Source: Sphaerochaeta sp032144095 (lineage in GTDB: Bacteria > Spirochaetota > Spirochaetia > Sphaerochaetales > Sphaerochaetaceae). Taken from it: a stretch of DNA of 64,000 bases. Under the pieces are notes generated by a model. The model was not told the origin of the DNA. It did no database searches and worked only from the letters and a program-made list of their open reading frames with translations. Location: the NCBI RefSeq assembly GCF_032144095.1, contig NZ_JAVSNJ010000008.1, positions 1 through 64,000 of the forward strand, written 5' to 3'. Position numbers and translations under genes: made by a program. Of this stretch, positions 51,997-60,687 are shown in pieces; the stretch's first letter is position 1; the number at the start of each line of letters is the position of its first letter.

Positions 51997-52359
51997 ATGA
52001 TACTAGCAATCCCATCAGACAAAGAGAGCCTCGATTCTGCCATATGCGTATCCTTTGGACGCGCTCCCTTCTACTGCCTCTTCAATACAGAAGAGCAGCA
52101 GAATTCTTTTCTTGTGAACAGTGCGGCAGAGAGCCCAGGAGGGGCCGGTATCAAGGCAGCACAGCTGTTGGTGGACAACAAGGCCGACCTCCTCATAACC
52201 TTCCGTTGTGGCGAGAATGCCGCCAAGGTCCTCGAACCGGCAGGGGTAAAGCTCTTCAAGGCCCTCAACCTCAGTGTTGCCGACAACATCAGTGCACATC
52301 AGCAAAACAAGCTTGAGCCTCTGCAGGAGGTCCATGCAGGCTTCCATCATGGCCACTGA
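51997..52359 (+). CDS. NifX/NifB-like dinitrogenase cofactor-family protein
   Basis: The 120-residue protein belongs to the family of NifX, NifY and the orange protein that hold or carry Fe-Mo-type or Mo-Cu clusters. It begins MILAIPSDKESLDSAICVSFG and has AESPGGAGIKAAQLL and the cysteine ITFRCGENAAK. The C terminus is His-rich (VHAGFHHGH). No nif structural genes are nearby, so nitrogen fixation is not implied. It is overlapped by the next gene by 26 bases. Confidence 0.82.
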   Translation: MILAIPSDKESLDSAICVSFGRAPFYCLFNTEEQQNSFLVNSAAESPGGAGIKAAQLLVDNKADLLITFRCGENAAKVLEPAGVKLFKALNLSVADNISAHQQNKLEPLQEVHAGFHHGH

Positions 52360-53218
52360 CCCTACCATTGCCATCCTCAGTGGCAAAGGCGGGACAGGCA
52401 AGACCCTGCTCTCGGTAAACCTGAGCTCAGTTGCCGCTATGGCCACCTACATCGATTGTGATGTGGAAGAGCCCAACGGGAACCTCTTCTTCAAACCCTC
52501 CAGGGAGTTTGAGAAACTGGTGACGGTAAAGAAGCCTGTAGTCGATGAGACCTTGTGTGACGGATGCCACAAATGTGTAGACTTCTGTGCATTCAACGCC
52601 CTCGCCCTCATCGGCAAACGCCTGATGATCTTCGATGAGATCTGCCACAGCTGTGGGGGTTGCATCTATGTCTGTCCCCAGAAGGCACTCTCTGAAAGCG
52701 AGCGCCCGATCGGGGAGATGAGCATAGGCCACTCCGGCTCAGTGCGGTGCATATCAGGGACCATGAACATTGGGGAAAGCTCCGGGGTCCCCATCATCGA
52801 GGCCCTGCTCAAGCACAAGGATGGGAACCTTACCATCATCGATGCACCTCCTGGCAGCAGTTGCCTCGTGACAGAGAGCATACGCCTCGCTGATTTCTGC
52901 ATCCTGGTTGCCGAACCTACCATCTTCGGTTCCCACAACCTGGCCATGGTGCACCAGCTGGTGACCCTGTTGGGCAAGAAGCATGCAGTTGTCCTGAACA
53001 AGACCCTCGAGGGAGTGAACCCGTCTGAGGAGTACTGCAAAAAGAACAACATCCCCATACTGGGGAACATCCCCTTTGACAAGAGGTTGGGAAAAATGAA
53101 TTCTGAAGGAAGGATCGCAGCCCGTGAGGATGCACACTACCACAAGCTGTTCTCAGCCATCCTGGAGAAAGCCCTGAAGGAGGTATCTGATGAAACAGCT
53201 GCTGATCCTCAGCGGTAA
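52334..53218 (+). CDS. MinD/ParA-type ATPase with two 4Fe-4S clusters (first copy)
   Basis: This ATPase has an inserted bacterial ferredoxin. The 294-residue product has the deviant Walker A LSGKGGTGKTLLS at residues 15-27, the switch DCDVEEPN, and two cluster motifs, CDGCHKCVDFC and CHSCGGCIYVC, each C-x2-C-x2-C-x3-C. Members of this family are thought to drive Fe-S or metallocluster insertion or redox coupling. ATG 52334 with GGAGG upstream is chosen; ATG 52349 is an alternative. It overlaps the second copy by 29 bases. Confidence 0.85.
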   Translation: MQASIMATDPTIAILSGKGGTGKTLLSVNLSSVAAMATYIDCDVEEPNGNLFFKPSREFEKLVTVKKPVVDETLCDGCHKCVDFCAFNALALIGKRLMIFDEICHSCGGCIYVCPQKALSESERPIGEMSIGHSGSVRCISGTMNIGESSGVPIIEALLKHKDGNLTIIDAPPGSSCLVTESIRLADFCILVAEPTIFGSHNLAMVHQLVTLLGKKHAVVLNKTLEGVNPSEEYCKKNNIPILGNIPFDKRLGKMNSEGRIAAREDAHYHKLFSAILEKALKEVSDETAADPQR

Positions 53219-54068
53219 GGGCGGAACTGGCAAGACCACCATCGCCAGCGCCTTCATCAAGCTTGCCCAGGCCAAGGCGTATGCCGACTGTGATGTCGAT
53301 GCCCCAAACCTCCACCTTGTCATGCATCCATTTCCCCAGGAGAAGGCCAGCGACTACCATGGCCTGGACAAGGCCGTCATCAATGCTGAGGCGTGCACCA
53401 ACTGTGGGATCTGCCTTGATGCATGCCGTTTCCACGCCATAGAAAAACATGAGACCAGCCACACAGTCGACCCCATAGCCTGCGAGGGGTGTACCCTTTG
53501 TGCCTATCTCTGCCCACAACAGGCCATCACGATGGAAAAGGCAAAGGCTGGGGAGCTGAAACTGTTCAGCAACGGGGATGAGCATTTCTCCACGGCAACC
53601 CTCCTGATGGGTAGCGGGACTACAGGGATGCTGGTGACCAAAGTCAAGGAACAGCTGAAACAGGTCTCCGATGCAACAGAGTTTGCCATCATCGATGGCT
53701 CCCCTGGCATCGGGTGCCCGGTCATTGCCTCCCTTACCGGGGTCGACCTCGCCCTTATTGTTGCAGAACCCTCAGTGTCAGGCATCAGCGACATGAAGAG
53801 GATCATAGAGACCTCGGCAAAGCTTGGGGTAACCATCGCTGTCTGTGTAAACAAGAGCGATACCAATGATGAGCTCTCTTCCCGGATCGAGACGTTCTGC
53901 TGGAAGGAAGGAATCTTCTTTGCAGGGAGAATTCCCTTTGACCCGATGGCGGTTCGAGCTGTCAATGAGGGCAAGAGTGTCATAGAATACAGCTGTGATA
54001 GTGGAACTGCCGTCAGGCAGGTATATGACAAGACTTTGCAGATGCTCAAGGAGACGATACGAAGATGA
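53190..54068 (+). CDS. MinD/ParA-type ATPase with two 4Fe-4S clusters (second copy)
   Basis: This is a paralogue of the preceding ATPase, 292 residues. It has Walker A LSGKGGTGKTTIA, the switch DCDVDAPN, and cluster motifs CTNCGICLDAC and CEGCTLCAYLC, C-x2-C-x2-C-x3-C, in the same place. Two such proteins side by side, as in the orange-protein operons of sulphate reducers, probably form a heterodimer. It overlaps the downstream MBL gene by four bases. Confidence 0.86.
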   Translation: MKQLLILSGKGGTGKTTIASAFIKLAQAKAYADCDVDAPNLHLVMHPFPQEKASDYHGLDKAVINAEACTNCGICLDACRFHAIEKHETSHTVDPIACEGCTLCAYLCPQQAITMEKAKAGELKLFSNGDEHFSTATLLMGSGTTGMLVTKVKEQLKQVSDATEFAIIDGSPGIGCPVIASLTGVDLALIVAEPSVSGISDMKRIIETSAKLGVTIAVCVNKSDTNDELSSRIETFCWKEGIFFAGRIPFDPMAVRAVNEGKSVIEYSCDSGTAVRQVYDKTLQMLKETIRR

Positions 54069-54901
54069 AGATAACAGCCCTTGTGGAAAACACCTCATGC
54101 AAGCCAGAGATCGGGTTCGAACATGGCCTCTCCCTCTATATTGAGACCAAAGAGAAGACCATACTCTTCGATACAGGAGCCTCACCGCTATTGGCCAAGA
54201 ATGCAAAGGAACTTGCCATAGACCTGGGCAAGGTCGACCTGGTCATCCTTTCCCATGGCCATCGTGACCATGGAGGAGGCATCGAAACCTTCCTGGAACT
54301 CAACAGCAAGGCCCCCATCTATATGAGACGGTCTGCCCTTGAACCCTACTACTCCCAACGAGAAGGGGCCGAAAACCGATTCATCGGGATAGATGAGACC
54401 CTCATCAAGAACAACCGGGTCATGTTCACCGGCAAGGAGACACCCCTAGGGAAAGGGCTTACCCTCTTTTCCAATGTCAAGGGAGAGAAATTCTACCCTA
54501 CAGGGAACAAGAGCCTGCTCAAGAAGAGCGAGACAGGTTTTGAAGAGGATGACTTTGCCCATGAGCAGAACCTCGCCATTGAGGAGGATGGGGTTAGCCT
54601 CTTGGTAAGCGGATGCTCCCATAGGGGAATCGTCAACATCGTGGAGCACTTCCACACCCTCTTTGGACACTACCCCACCCATGTCATCGGAGGCTTCCAC
54701 CTCTATGACCATAGCACAGGAAAGCCGGAAAGCCCCCAGACCCTACAAGCGATCGCCCAAGCACTGCTTGCCACCGGAGCCCAGTACTATACCTGCCACT
54801 GTACAGGCAGTGAAAACTATGCTGCTTTGCACACTCTGATGAAGGAGAAGATCGCATACCTCTCGGGTGGGACAGAGCTGGAGTTTACGAAGAAACAGTG
54901 A
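54065..54901 (+). CDS. Metallo-beta-lactamase-fold hydrolase (COG1237 type)
   Basis: The 278-residue protein has the metal motif H-x-H-x-D-H in LSHGHRDHGGG and the third ligand in SGCSHRGIVNI, and starts MKITALVENTSCKPEIGFEHG, the pattern of the COG1237 group. Relatives act on pterin-type substrates or are of unknown function. It is translationally coupled to the ATPases. The stop is followed by 120 bases before the second NifX-like gene. Confidence 0.82.
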   Translation: MKITALVENTSCKPEIGFEHGLSLYIETKEKTILFDTGASPLLAKNAKELAIDLGKVDLVILSHGHRDHGGGIETFLELNSKAPIYMRRSALEPYYSQREGAENRFIGIDETLIKNNRVMFTGKETPLGKGLTLFSNVKGEKFYPTGNKSLLKKSETGFEEDDFAHEQNLAIEEDGVSLLVSGCSHRGIVNIVEHFHTLFGHYPTHVIGGFHLYDHSTGKPESPQTLQAIAQALLATGAQYYTCHCTGSENYAALHTLMKEKIAYLSGGTELEFTKKQ

Positions 54902-55021
54902 ATGCCATCCTTTTTTGATTAACAATTAGGATATAGGGGAGTTTCACAAGAAGCCCCATCGAACCATAGAGTGTTCCTTTTGTGGGAATAGAACAACAAT
55001 CTAGAGAATTGGGAGTAACCA

Positions 55022-55393
55022 ATGTTGAAAATTGCAGTAGCGAGCGACAACAAGAACGTATCGGGCCACTTCGGCCATTGTCAGACCTTTGAGATCTTCG
55101 AGACCGACAAAGGGGCCATCCTCACCGAGAAGTCAGTGGACAATCCAGGCCACAAGCCAGGATTCCTACCTAACTTCCTCAACGACCTTGGGGTGAATGT
55201 CATCATCAGCGGTGGTATGGGTGGAGGAGCCGTCGATATCTTCAATGAGCACAACATCGAGGTCATCGTCGGTGTCCAGGGCAAGGCAAGGGATATGGTC
55301 ACAGCCTACCTCAAAGGGGAACTGGAGAGCACAGGCTCTGTCTGTCATGAACATGCTCATGAACATGAGCACGAACATGGTTGTGGCGAATAA
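55022..55393 (+). CDS. NifX/NifB-like protein with histidine-rich tail
   Basis: The 123-residue protein resembles the first NifX-like gene in its fold: MLKIAVASDNKNVSGHFGHC at the start, PGFLPNFL and ISGGMGGGAVDIF. Its C terminus is EHAHEHEHEHGCGE preceded by VCH, a probable metal-binding tail. It is separated from the MBL gene by 120 bases, and whether it has its own promoter is unclear. A strong terminator follows. Confidence 0.82.
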   Translation: MLKIAVASDNKNVSGHFGHCQTFEIFETDKGAILTEKSVDNPGHKPGFLPNFLNDLGVNVIISGGMGGGAVDIFNEHNIEVIVGVQGKARDMVTAYLKGELESTGSVCHEHAHEHEHEHGCGE

Positions 55394-55451
55394 GAGAGGC
55401 CTGCCTCATATGCCGTGTCCAGTACGGTAGAGAATTGCTGGCAACTAAAGA

Positions 55452-55497
55452 AGAAGGCTGTTTCTCCCGATCGGGGTGGAACAGCCTTCTGTTTTTT
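55452..55497 (+). terminator. Terminator of the NifX/MinD cluster
   Basis: AGAAGGCTGTT (55452-55462) pairs perfectly with AACAGCCTTCT (55480-55490), then GTTTTTT. Confidence 0.88.
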
Positions 55498-55562
55498 CAT
55501 CATGTATAGGAAGAAGAAAAACCCCAGCTACAGAGCTCCCCTGGCAGGAGGTTTCTTTTCGT

Positions 55563-56408
55563 TCAAGACTCCTTGGCCAGGAGGGAAAGGGTAGTGCTTG
55601 TACCACTGTTCTCCACCTGGTAGGAGGCGTAGGTGATCCCACACTGCTTTGCAAATGCAAGGCAGGCACCCATGACATCATTCACATCCGCTGGCTTGTG
55701 GGCATCGCTGTTGCAGATTACCTTCACAGGGTACTGGGCTGCAAGCTTCCAGAACTCATGGTGTGGATAGGCATATCGCTTGCCCTCAGGTGTCTGCACA
55801 AGGTTCTTGCGCATTCCGTTGCCGTTGATCTCAAGGGCAACATCGTTGGCGACAGCACACTCGATGATCGCCTTTGAGCAGGCGATGGTCTCCGCGTCCC
55901 AGGCTTTATAGGAGTGGCAAAAGACATCTGGGTGTGCTCCAAAGAGGAACAGCCCGCTTTGCATCGCATCCAGATATAGGTCGGTATAGGAGAAGAGGTC
56001 TTCCTTGGTGAGGGCATTCCAGAACATGGAGTACTCGACATCGCTGTCCAGGGAGAGGTCATGCACCCCGAAAAAGAGATAGTCACAATCCCCTTTCAGT
56101 TCTTCAAAATAGGTGCGGTACTCTGGAAGATAGTCACACTCGAACCCACGTAGGATTTCAAGGGTGCCCGAGAACGCCTCTTTTGCATCGAGGCAATCCT
56201 GCTTGTATGCCTTAAGCATGGAAAAGGGCATGCGGCTGGTCCCCCAACGGTTGTCGGGTACCGGACAGTGTTCGCTCATGCCTAGGAGGGAGAGTCCCTG
56301 CTGTAGGCCCTGCTGTGCATACTCTGCGACTTCGCCAAATCCGTGGCCGCAATAGTAGCTATGTGTATGGAGGTTTACCACCTCCTGGGTGTAGGTTTGT
56401 ATATGCAT
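55563..56408 (-). CDS. PHP-domain phosphatase, histidinol-phosphatase (HisJ/HisK) type
   Basis: The 281-residue protein belongs to the PHP family with metal histidines in LHTHSYYCGHG and SEHCPVPDN, then GFECDYLPEY, FGVHDLSLD, GAHPDVFCHSY, NGNGMRKN and NSDAHKPAD. In organisms with a separate histidinol phosphatase this enzyme finishes step 8 of histidine synthesis; here HisB is also a phosphatase, so it is a redundant or different activity. The ATG has no strong ribosome site, and the start could be nearby. Confidence 0.78.
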   Translation of the reverse strand: MHIQTYTQEVVNLHTHSYYCGHGFGEVAEYAQQGLQQGLSLLGMSEHCPVPDNRWGTSRMPFSMLKAYKQDCLDAKEAFSGTLEILRGFECDYLPEYRTYFEELKGDCDYLFFGVHDLSLDSDVEYSMFWNALTKEDLFSYTDLYLDAMQSGLFLFGAHPDVFCHSYKAWDAETIACSKAIIECAVANDVALEINGNGMRKNLVQTPEGKRYAYPHHEFWKLAAQYPVKVICNSDAHKPADVNDVMGACLAFAKQCGITYASYQVENSGTSTTLSLLAKES

Positions 56409-56584
56409 AGTGTACAGATATATAGTATCGGATATTGGCAGGATTTATTCAACATGGGCTGAAGAAAAAAGGATAGTGGCGGCAATACTGGGACCTGTAG
56501 GGTACGACCTATTTTGGCTGATCCTCTGCTCGTATCCCAATCATGGACAACCCTATGCAAAATAGAGGCACTATACCTACATGG

Positions 56585-56602
56585 ATTACTGTATAGAGTA
56601 AC
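56585..56602. repeat. 18-nt palindromic repeat, copy 1
   Basis: ATTACTGTATAGAGTAAC, one of four imperfect dyads ATTAC-n2-[TC]A[TC]AGAGTAA[TC] around the ATPase gene. Downstream of the ATPase. Confidence 0.7.
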
Positions 56603-56624
56603 CAAACGCAAATAATATAGAAAG

Positions 56625-56642
56625 ATTACGGTATAGAGTAAT
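56625..56642. repeat. 18-nt palindromic repeat, copy 2
   Basis: ATTACGGTATAGAGTAAT. It overlaps the start of the left 65-nt direct repeat. Confidence 0.7.
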
Positions 56643-56697
56643 CCTATCCCAGAATATTCAGTGCGGCAAACTACCCACCACCTACCGAGCTCACCAT
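56633..56697 (+). repeat. 65-nt direct repeat, left copy
   Basis: It matches 58024-58088 at 60 of 65 positions and in the same orientation. It covers the last codons and stop of the ATPase gene (56691-56697). Confidence 0.8.
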
Positions 56698-57887
56698 GAT
56701 CCTAACAAAAAATCAATGATATGCAGGTGAACTATGCCGCTTCTGTTTCTTTGTATTGGATCCATGCTGAGCACATACTTTGGATAGTTGTCTCTGATAG
56801 ATTCAAGGACTCCAAATTCTCTCTCCTCTGTCTCTGGAGATGCGAGGAGGTAAGAAACCTGTATGTAGATTCTTGTATCCTGCTTGCTCCCAATAAAATC
56901 TACTTCCTTGGTTTTTTGCTTACCCACCCTTACAGCATAGCCTCTCCTCAACAACTCCTGGCAGACAATGTTTTCCAGTGTTTGGTTAATGGTAGAACGA
57001 CCTGACCCTAAAAGAGCTTCTCTGAATCCATGGTCAGTAAGGTAGATTTTCTGTTGGAATTGTAACAATTCCTTTCCCTGAATGTCATACCGACTGACTG
57101 TGTGCAAAAGGAAGGCCCGCTTGCCATACTCGATGTAGTTGTAGAGAGTTTCCAGCGATATGGTGCGTTTCTCGCTTTTCAGATACGCCACTATACTTTT
57201 GGCTGAAAAGATGTTTCCCATGTTGGCCATAAGGAAAAGGATGATACGGCGTAGAAGTTCAATGTCACGAATATTTTCACGTCGTGCAATATCCTTGATG
57301 ATAATGGAATCAAAGATATCCTCCAGGTACTTTGTTGTGGTCTCATCACTCATTTCCGTCTGATAGAGAAAAGGCATTCCTCCACGCTGGAGATATATTT
57401 GGAATGCCTCCTGTTTGGGAATTCCCAAAACTGGCAATATCTCCTTGAAAGAGAGAGGAAAGATGGGAAATTCAACGTACCGCCCACCTAGATAGGTTGC
57501 AAGTTCTCCTGAAAGCAAATTTGCGTTGGAGCCTGTGATGTAGATGTCACAAGAGAAATCTATCATGCAAGAGTTTACCAATTTCTCCCAGCTTTCCAAT
57601 TCCTGTATCTCATCCAAGAACAGATAGACCTTCTGTCCCTGTTTTTGGACAAAATCTTGTATGTGCGCATAGGTATCTTTCAAGCTAGTAACAAATGGCT
57701 CCTTCATTGACTCAAAGTTGATGGAGAGCATGGAGGAACGAAGAACTCCTTCTTTAGCAAGCTCCTCTTGGATAAGGTGTAGCATCACCGATTTCCCACA
57801 ACGCCTAATACCTGTGAGGACTTTTACAATGTCCCTATGGAAAAAGGGTTTAAACAGTTGCATGTACTCATCACGTTCTATATACAT
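56691..57887 (-). CDS. AAA-type ATPase with DUF4143-like C-terminal domain
   Basis: The 398-residue protein has Walker A GIRRCGKS (residues 26-33) and Walker B KVYLFLDEIQEL, followed by a winged-helix/nuclease-like DUF4143 domain (GNIFSAKSIVAYLKSEKR, then EVDFIGSK). Such ATPases occur in many copies in bacteria and are mostly of unknown function. It is flanked by a 65-nt direct repeat on each side and four palindromes, so it may be a mobile or recombining unit. Confidence 0.82.
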   Translation of the reverse strand: MYIERDEYMQLFKPFFHRDIVKVLTGIRRCGKSVMLHLIQEELAKEGVLRSSMLSINFESMKEPFVTSLKDTYAHIQDFVQKQGQKVYLFLDEIQELESWEKLVNSCMIDFSCDIYITGSNANLLSGELATYLGGRYVEFPIFPLSFKEILPVLGIPKQEAFQIYLQRGGMPFLYQTEMSDETTTKYLEDIFDSIIIKDIARRENIRDIELLRRIILFLMANMGNIFSAKSIVAYLKSEKRTISLETLYNYIEYGKRAFLLHTVSRYDIQGKELLQFQQKIYLTDHGFREALLGSGRSTINQTLENIVCQELLRRGYAVRVGKQKTKEVDFIGSKQDTRIYIQVSYLLASPETEEREFGVLESIRDNYPKYVLSMDPIQRNRSGIVHLHIIDFLLGSW

Positions 57888-57975
57888 GGGAAACTCCTCA
57901 TTTCTTATGCAGGCCCTCTATCTATCCACATTTTGCTTACGCCCTATAGTAAACAATACTACTATATTTGTACAG

Positions 57976-57993
57976 ATTACGATACAGAGTAAT
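57976..57993. repeat. 18-nt palindromic repeat, copy 3
   Basis: ATTACGATACAGAGTAAT, about 90 bases upstream of the ATPase start. Confidence 0.65.
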
Positions 57994-58015
57994 AGACCAT
58001 TGAAAATGAATAGAG

Positions 58016-58033
58016 ATTACTCCATAGAGTAAT
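58016..58033. repeat. 18-nt palindromic repeat, copy 4
   Basis: ATTACTCCATAGAGTAAT, upstream of the ATPase gene and overlapping the start of the right direct repeat. Confidence 0.65.
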
Positions 58034-58088
58034 CCTATCCCAGAATATTCAGTGCGGACAACTACCCACCACCTACTGAACTCGCCAT
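58024..58088 (+). repeat. 65-nt direct repeat, right copy
   Basis: Same orientation as 56633-56697, five mismatches. The complement of both copies can encode a short C-terminal tail (SSVGG then TAG), suggesting both derive from the 3' end of an older gene. Confidence 0.8.
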
Positions 58089-58120
58089 AGCCTGGTAGGG
58101 GTATTTCGCCTTGTCAGAAA

Positions 58121-59011
58121 TCAAGCAACTATGGGTCTCCGGTTCAGTTCGTTGGCCAAGGTCGCCCCAAGGATCAAGCCCCCTCCCGCCAGTTGCAACA
58201 GGGTAATGCCCTCGTGCAGGATCGCTACAGAGAGAAGAACGGCGACTATTGGGTCGATGTAGCTCAAGATAGCCACCTGCTGGCCTTTCAGATGGGCCAG
58301 GGCTGAGAAATAGAGGTAGTACATGAGACCGGTATGGACTACACCCAGGATGAGGAGGTTCACCAGCCCAGATGCATGGAGTTCCAGGATATGGAAACCG
58401 GTGACCAGAGTGCAGTACGGGGTCAGGACGATAATGGCTGCTGCAAACTGGATCCAAGTCCTGGTCAACCCATCGAACTCTGGGGTTGCCTTGTTGGTCA
58501 GGAAGACAAAGGCATAGAGCACAGCCGCCCCAAGTCCAAAGAGGACCCCTATGGTATCGTTCGCACCTCCACCCCGCACCCCGATAATAAGGGCAAGCCC
58601 TGCTGTCGAGACGATGAAGCAGACCACCTGCTTGGCATTGAGCCGCTCACGAAAGATAAGGGAGCTGCCAACTATTATGATGGTTGGTGCAAAATAGTAG
58701 CTTAAGGTCGAAAGTGCTACACTGGTATACCGATAGGCTTCGAACAACAGGATCCAGTTGAAGCCCATGGCGGCACCCGCAAAAAAAAGTCTTCCCAGTT
58801 TTCCCCTGTATTTCGAAATCCCAGAGAGCCTTCCGCTTGTAAGCATGAACAGCGTAAGTACCAAGAACGCGATGATGCCTCGCCATAGTGCTATCTCGGC
58901 AGAAGGCAAGGGAATATACCTGACAAAGATTCCGATGGTACCAAAGGCAACCATCGCTATGATAATCTCTATGCGCGCTACAATCTGGGTTCGGCCGCTG
59001 GTGGTGGACAT
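58121..59011 (-). CDS. EamA/DMT-superfamily transporter
   Basis: The 296-residue protein has ten hydrophobic helices in two EamA halves (IIAMVAFGTIGIFVRYIPLP; IGVLFGLGAAVLYAFVFLTN). It probably exports a metabolite or amino acid. ATG 59011 fits the family length; the longer upstream frame adds about 57 non-membrane residues and is rejected. It ends 33 bases from the right direct repeat. Confidence 0.82.
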   Translation of the reverse strand: MSTTSGRTQIVARIEIIIAMVAFGTIGIFVRYIPLPSAEIALWRGIIAFLVLTLFMLTSGRLSGISKYRGKLGRLFFAGAAMGFNWILLFEAYRYTSVALSTLSYYFAPTIIIVGSSLIFRERLNAKQVVCFIVSTAGLALIIGVRGGGANDTIGVLFGLGAAVLYAFVFLTNKATPEFDGLTRTWIQFAAAIIVLTPYCTLVTGFHILELHASGLVNLLILGVVHTGLMYYLYFSALAHLKGQQVAILSYIDPIVAVLLSVAILHEGITLLQLAGGGLILGATLANELNRRPIVA

Positions 59012-59393
59012 GCGCTCTAGGATATAGCGAATATAGGAAACTGAGAAGAGCCCATCTGACAAGATACTGAACCAATGTGGTCGCAATCTCCGGTTTTTCC
59101 TTGAGATGGCCAAAACAGTAAATGTCATGGGGGTAAACATGTAAGAGGGCAAGCCAGAGCTCACCCATTTTTTGCCTTGCATGCCAGAAAGGCAGCCTAT
59201 TCACCGAAAAATCCCCAAAGAAAGTGAAGCCCACCCCGTTCTTGTTTATTCCTAAGTACTTGCAGTAAAATAAGTTGTTATACGCATTAAAAAAACTTCC
59301 CTTTTTTCCCATTTTAGTCATCCATGTTATTGACTCATAGGAGGAAATACCCAATTATGGGGCTACATTTCGATGCATCAAAGGAGATGACCA

Positions 59394-59444
59394 ATGGTTA
59401 GGCAATTCTGCGAAAATTCAATTCTCCTTTCTATTCCAGCCTAA
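59394..59444 (+). CDS. Possible 16-aa small ORF upstream of the PotD-like gene
   Basis: ATG 59394 has AAAGGAG at a good distance and reads MVRQFCENSILLSIPA. It may be chance. The rest of the 540-base gap holds a 6-bp hairpin (59459-59474) and no other gene; no clear promoter. Confidence 0.25.
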   Translation: MVRQFCENSILLSIPA

Positions 59445-59552
59445 ACTAATTGTGGCGTGCCTTGTACTCAAGGCCTCTTTCCTAACCACCGATCCAGGGT
59501 ATGGCGTATGTTGTCCTGGACGGGTAGATTTCAAGGCAGAGGAGGTTTTGCA

Positions 59553-60632
59553 ATGAGCAAACCTACCAACAAACTCTTTCACATCGTAGTAGTGCTTTTC
59601 GCCGTGGCCGCATTCACCCTTACAGGTTGCAGCAAGGACTCTTCCAATGAGAAGAACACCACCGGAAGCAAGAAGCTCTACGTCTACAACTGGTCCTACT
59701 ACACCCCTGACTCCGTGATCGAGGCATTCGAGAAGGAGTATGGCGTCGATGTGGTACTCGACTACTTCGCCTCAAACGAAGAGATGTTCGCAAAGCTCAA
59801 GGCCAGCGGAAACGCAGGCTACGACATCATCTTCCCTTCAGGGGACTATGTCTCCATCATGATGCACGAAGGGATGCTCGAGAAAATCGACACCTCGAAG
59901 ATTCCCAACCTGAAGAACATCACCCCCCTGGCCATCGAGAAGGCTACCTACGACCCCAAGATGGAGTACTCGGTACCCTACTACATGGGAGCCTCCGGCA
60001 TAGCCGTAAACAAGAAGCTGGCCAAGGATTATGAGAGGACCTGGAATATCTTTGCAGACAAGACCTATGCCAACCGCATGGTCATGATGGATGACATGCG
60101 CGAAGTACTTGGTGATGCCCTGGCATACCTGGGCTATTCGGTCAACACCACCAGCGCAAAGGAACTTGAGGAAGCGAGGGTCCTGGTCAACACCAAGTGG
60201 AAGCCCAACCTCGTCAAGTTCGATGCCGAGGGGTTTGCCAAGGGCTTTGCCTCAGGCGAATACCTGGTTTCCCATGGCTATGCTGAGGCGATCTTCGAAG
60301 AGCTTCCTGAAGAGAAGTGGGAGAACGTGGACTTCTTCCTCCCAGCCGCTGGCGGGCCGATGTACATCGACTCGATGTGCATCCCCAAGGGGGCAAGGAA
60401 CTATGACCTGGCCCTGTTGTTCATCAACTTCATCCACCAGCCGGAAAACTATGCACAGTTCCTCGACCGGTTCCACTTCCCCGCCTCAGTCAACACCGCA
60501 GCAGAACAGTTCACCACAACCAAGCCTTTCTACACCGTTGACATGCTGAAGAACTACGAGCTGAAGGACGACCTTGGCAAGAACCTTGACATGTACAACA
60601 AGGCCTGGGAAAGCATCAGGTACGTAAATTAA
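59553..60632 (+). CDS. PotD-like polyamine-binding lipoprotein
   Basis: The 359-residue protein has a lipoprotein signal (LTGC, Cys26) and a spermidine/putrescine-binding-type body: LYVYNWSYYTPDSVIEAFEK, NEEMFAKLKASGNAGYDIIF and GGPMYIDSMCIPKGARNYD. It is as long as potD at 41314 but is not next to permease or ATPase genes, so it may feed potABC or a different system. ATG 59553 follows GGAGG. purB follows after 55 bases, perhaps in the same transcript. Confidence 0.85.
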   Translation: MSKPTNKLFHIVVVLFAVAAFTLTGCSKDSSNEKNTTGSKKLYVYNWSYYTPDSVIEAFEKEYGVDVVLDYFASNEEMFAKLKASGNAGYDIIFPSGDYVSIMMHEGMLEKIDTSKIPNLKNITPLAIEKATYDPKMEYSVPYYMGASGIAVNKKLAKDYERTWNIFADKTYANRMVMMDDMREVLGDALAYLGYSVNTTSAKELEEARVLVNTKWKPNLVKFDAEGFAKGFASGEYLVSHGYAEAIFEELPEEKWENVDFFLPAAGGPMYIDSMCIPKGARNYDLALLFINFIHQPENYAQFLDRFHFPASVNTAAEQFTTTKPFYTVDMLKNYELKDDLGKNLDMYNKAWESIRYVN

Positions 60633-60687
60633 GGCGCATTGACCTAGAATAAAATGCAGGGTACATTCATGGGTAAGCGAGGCATCT

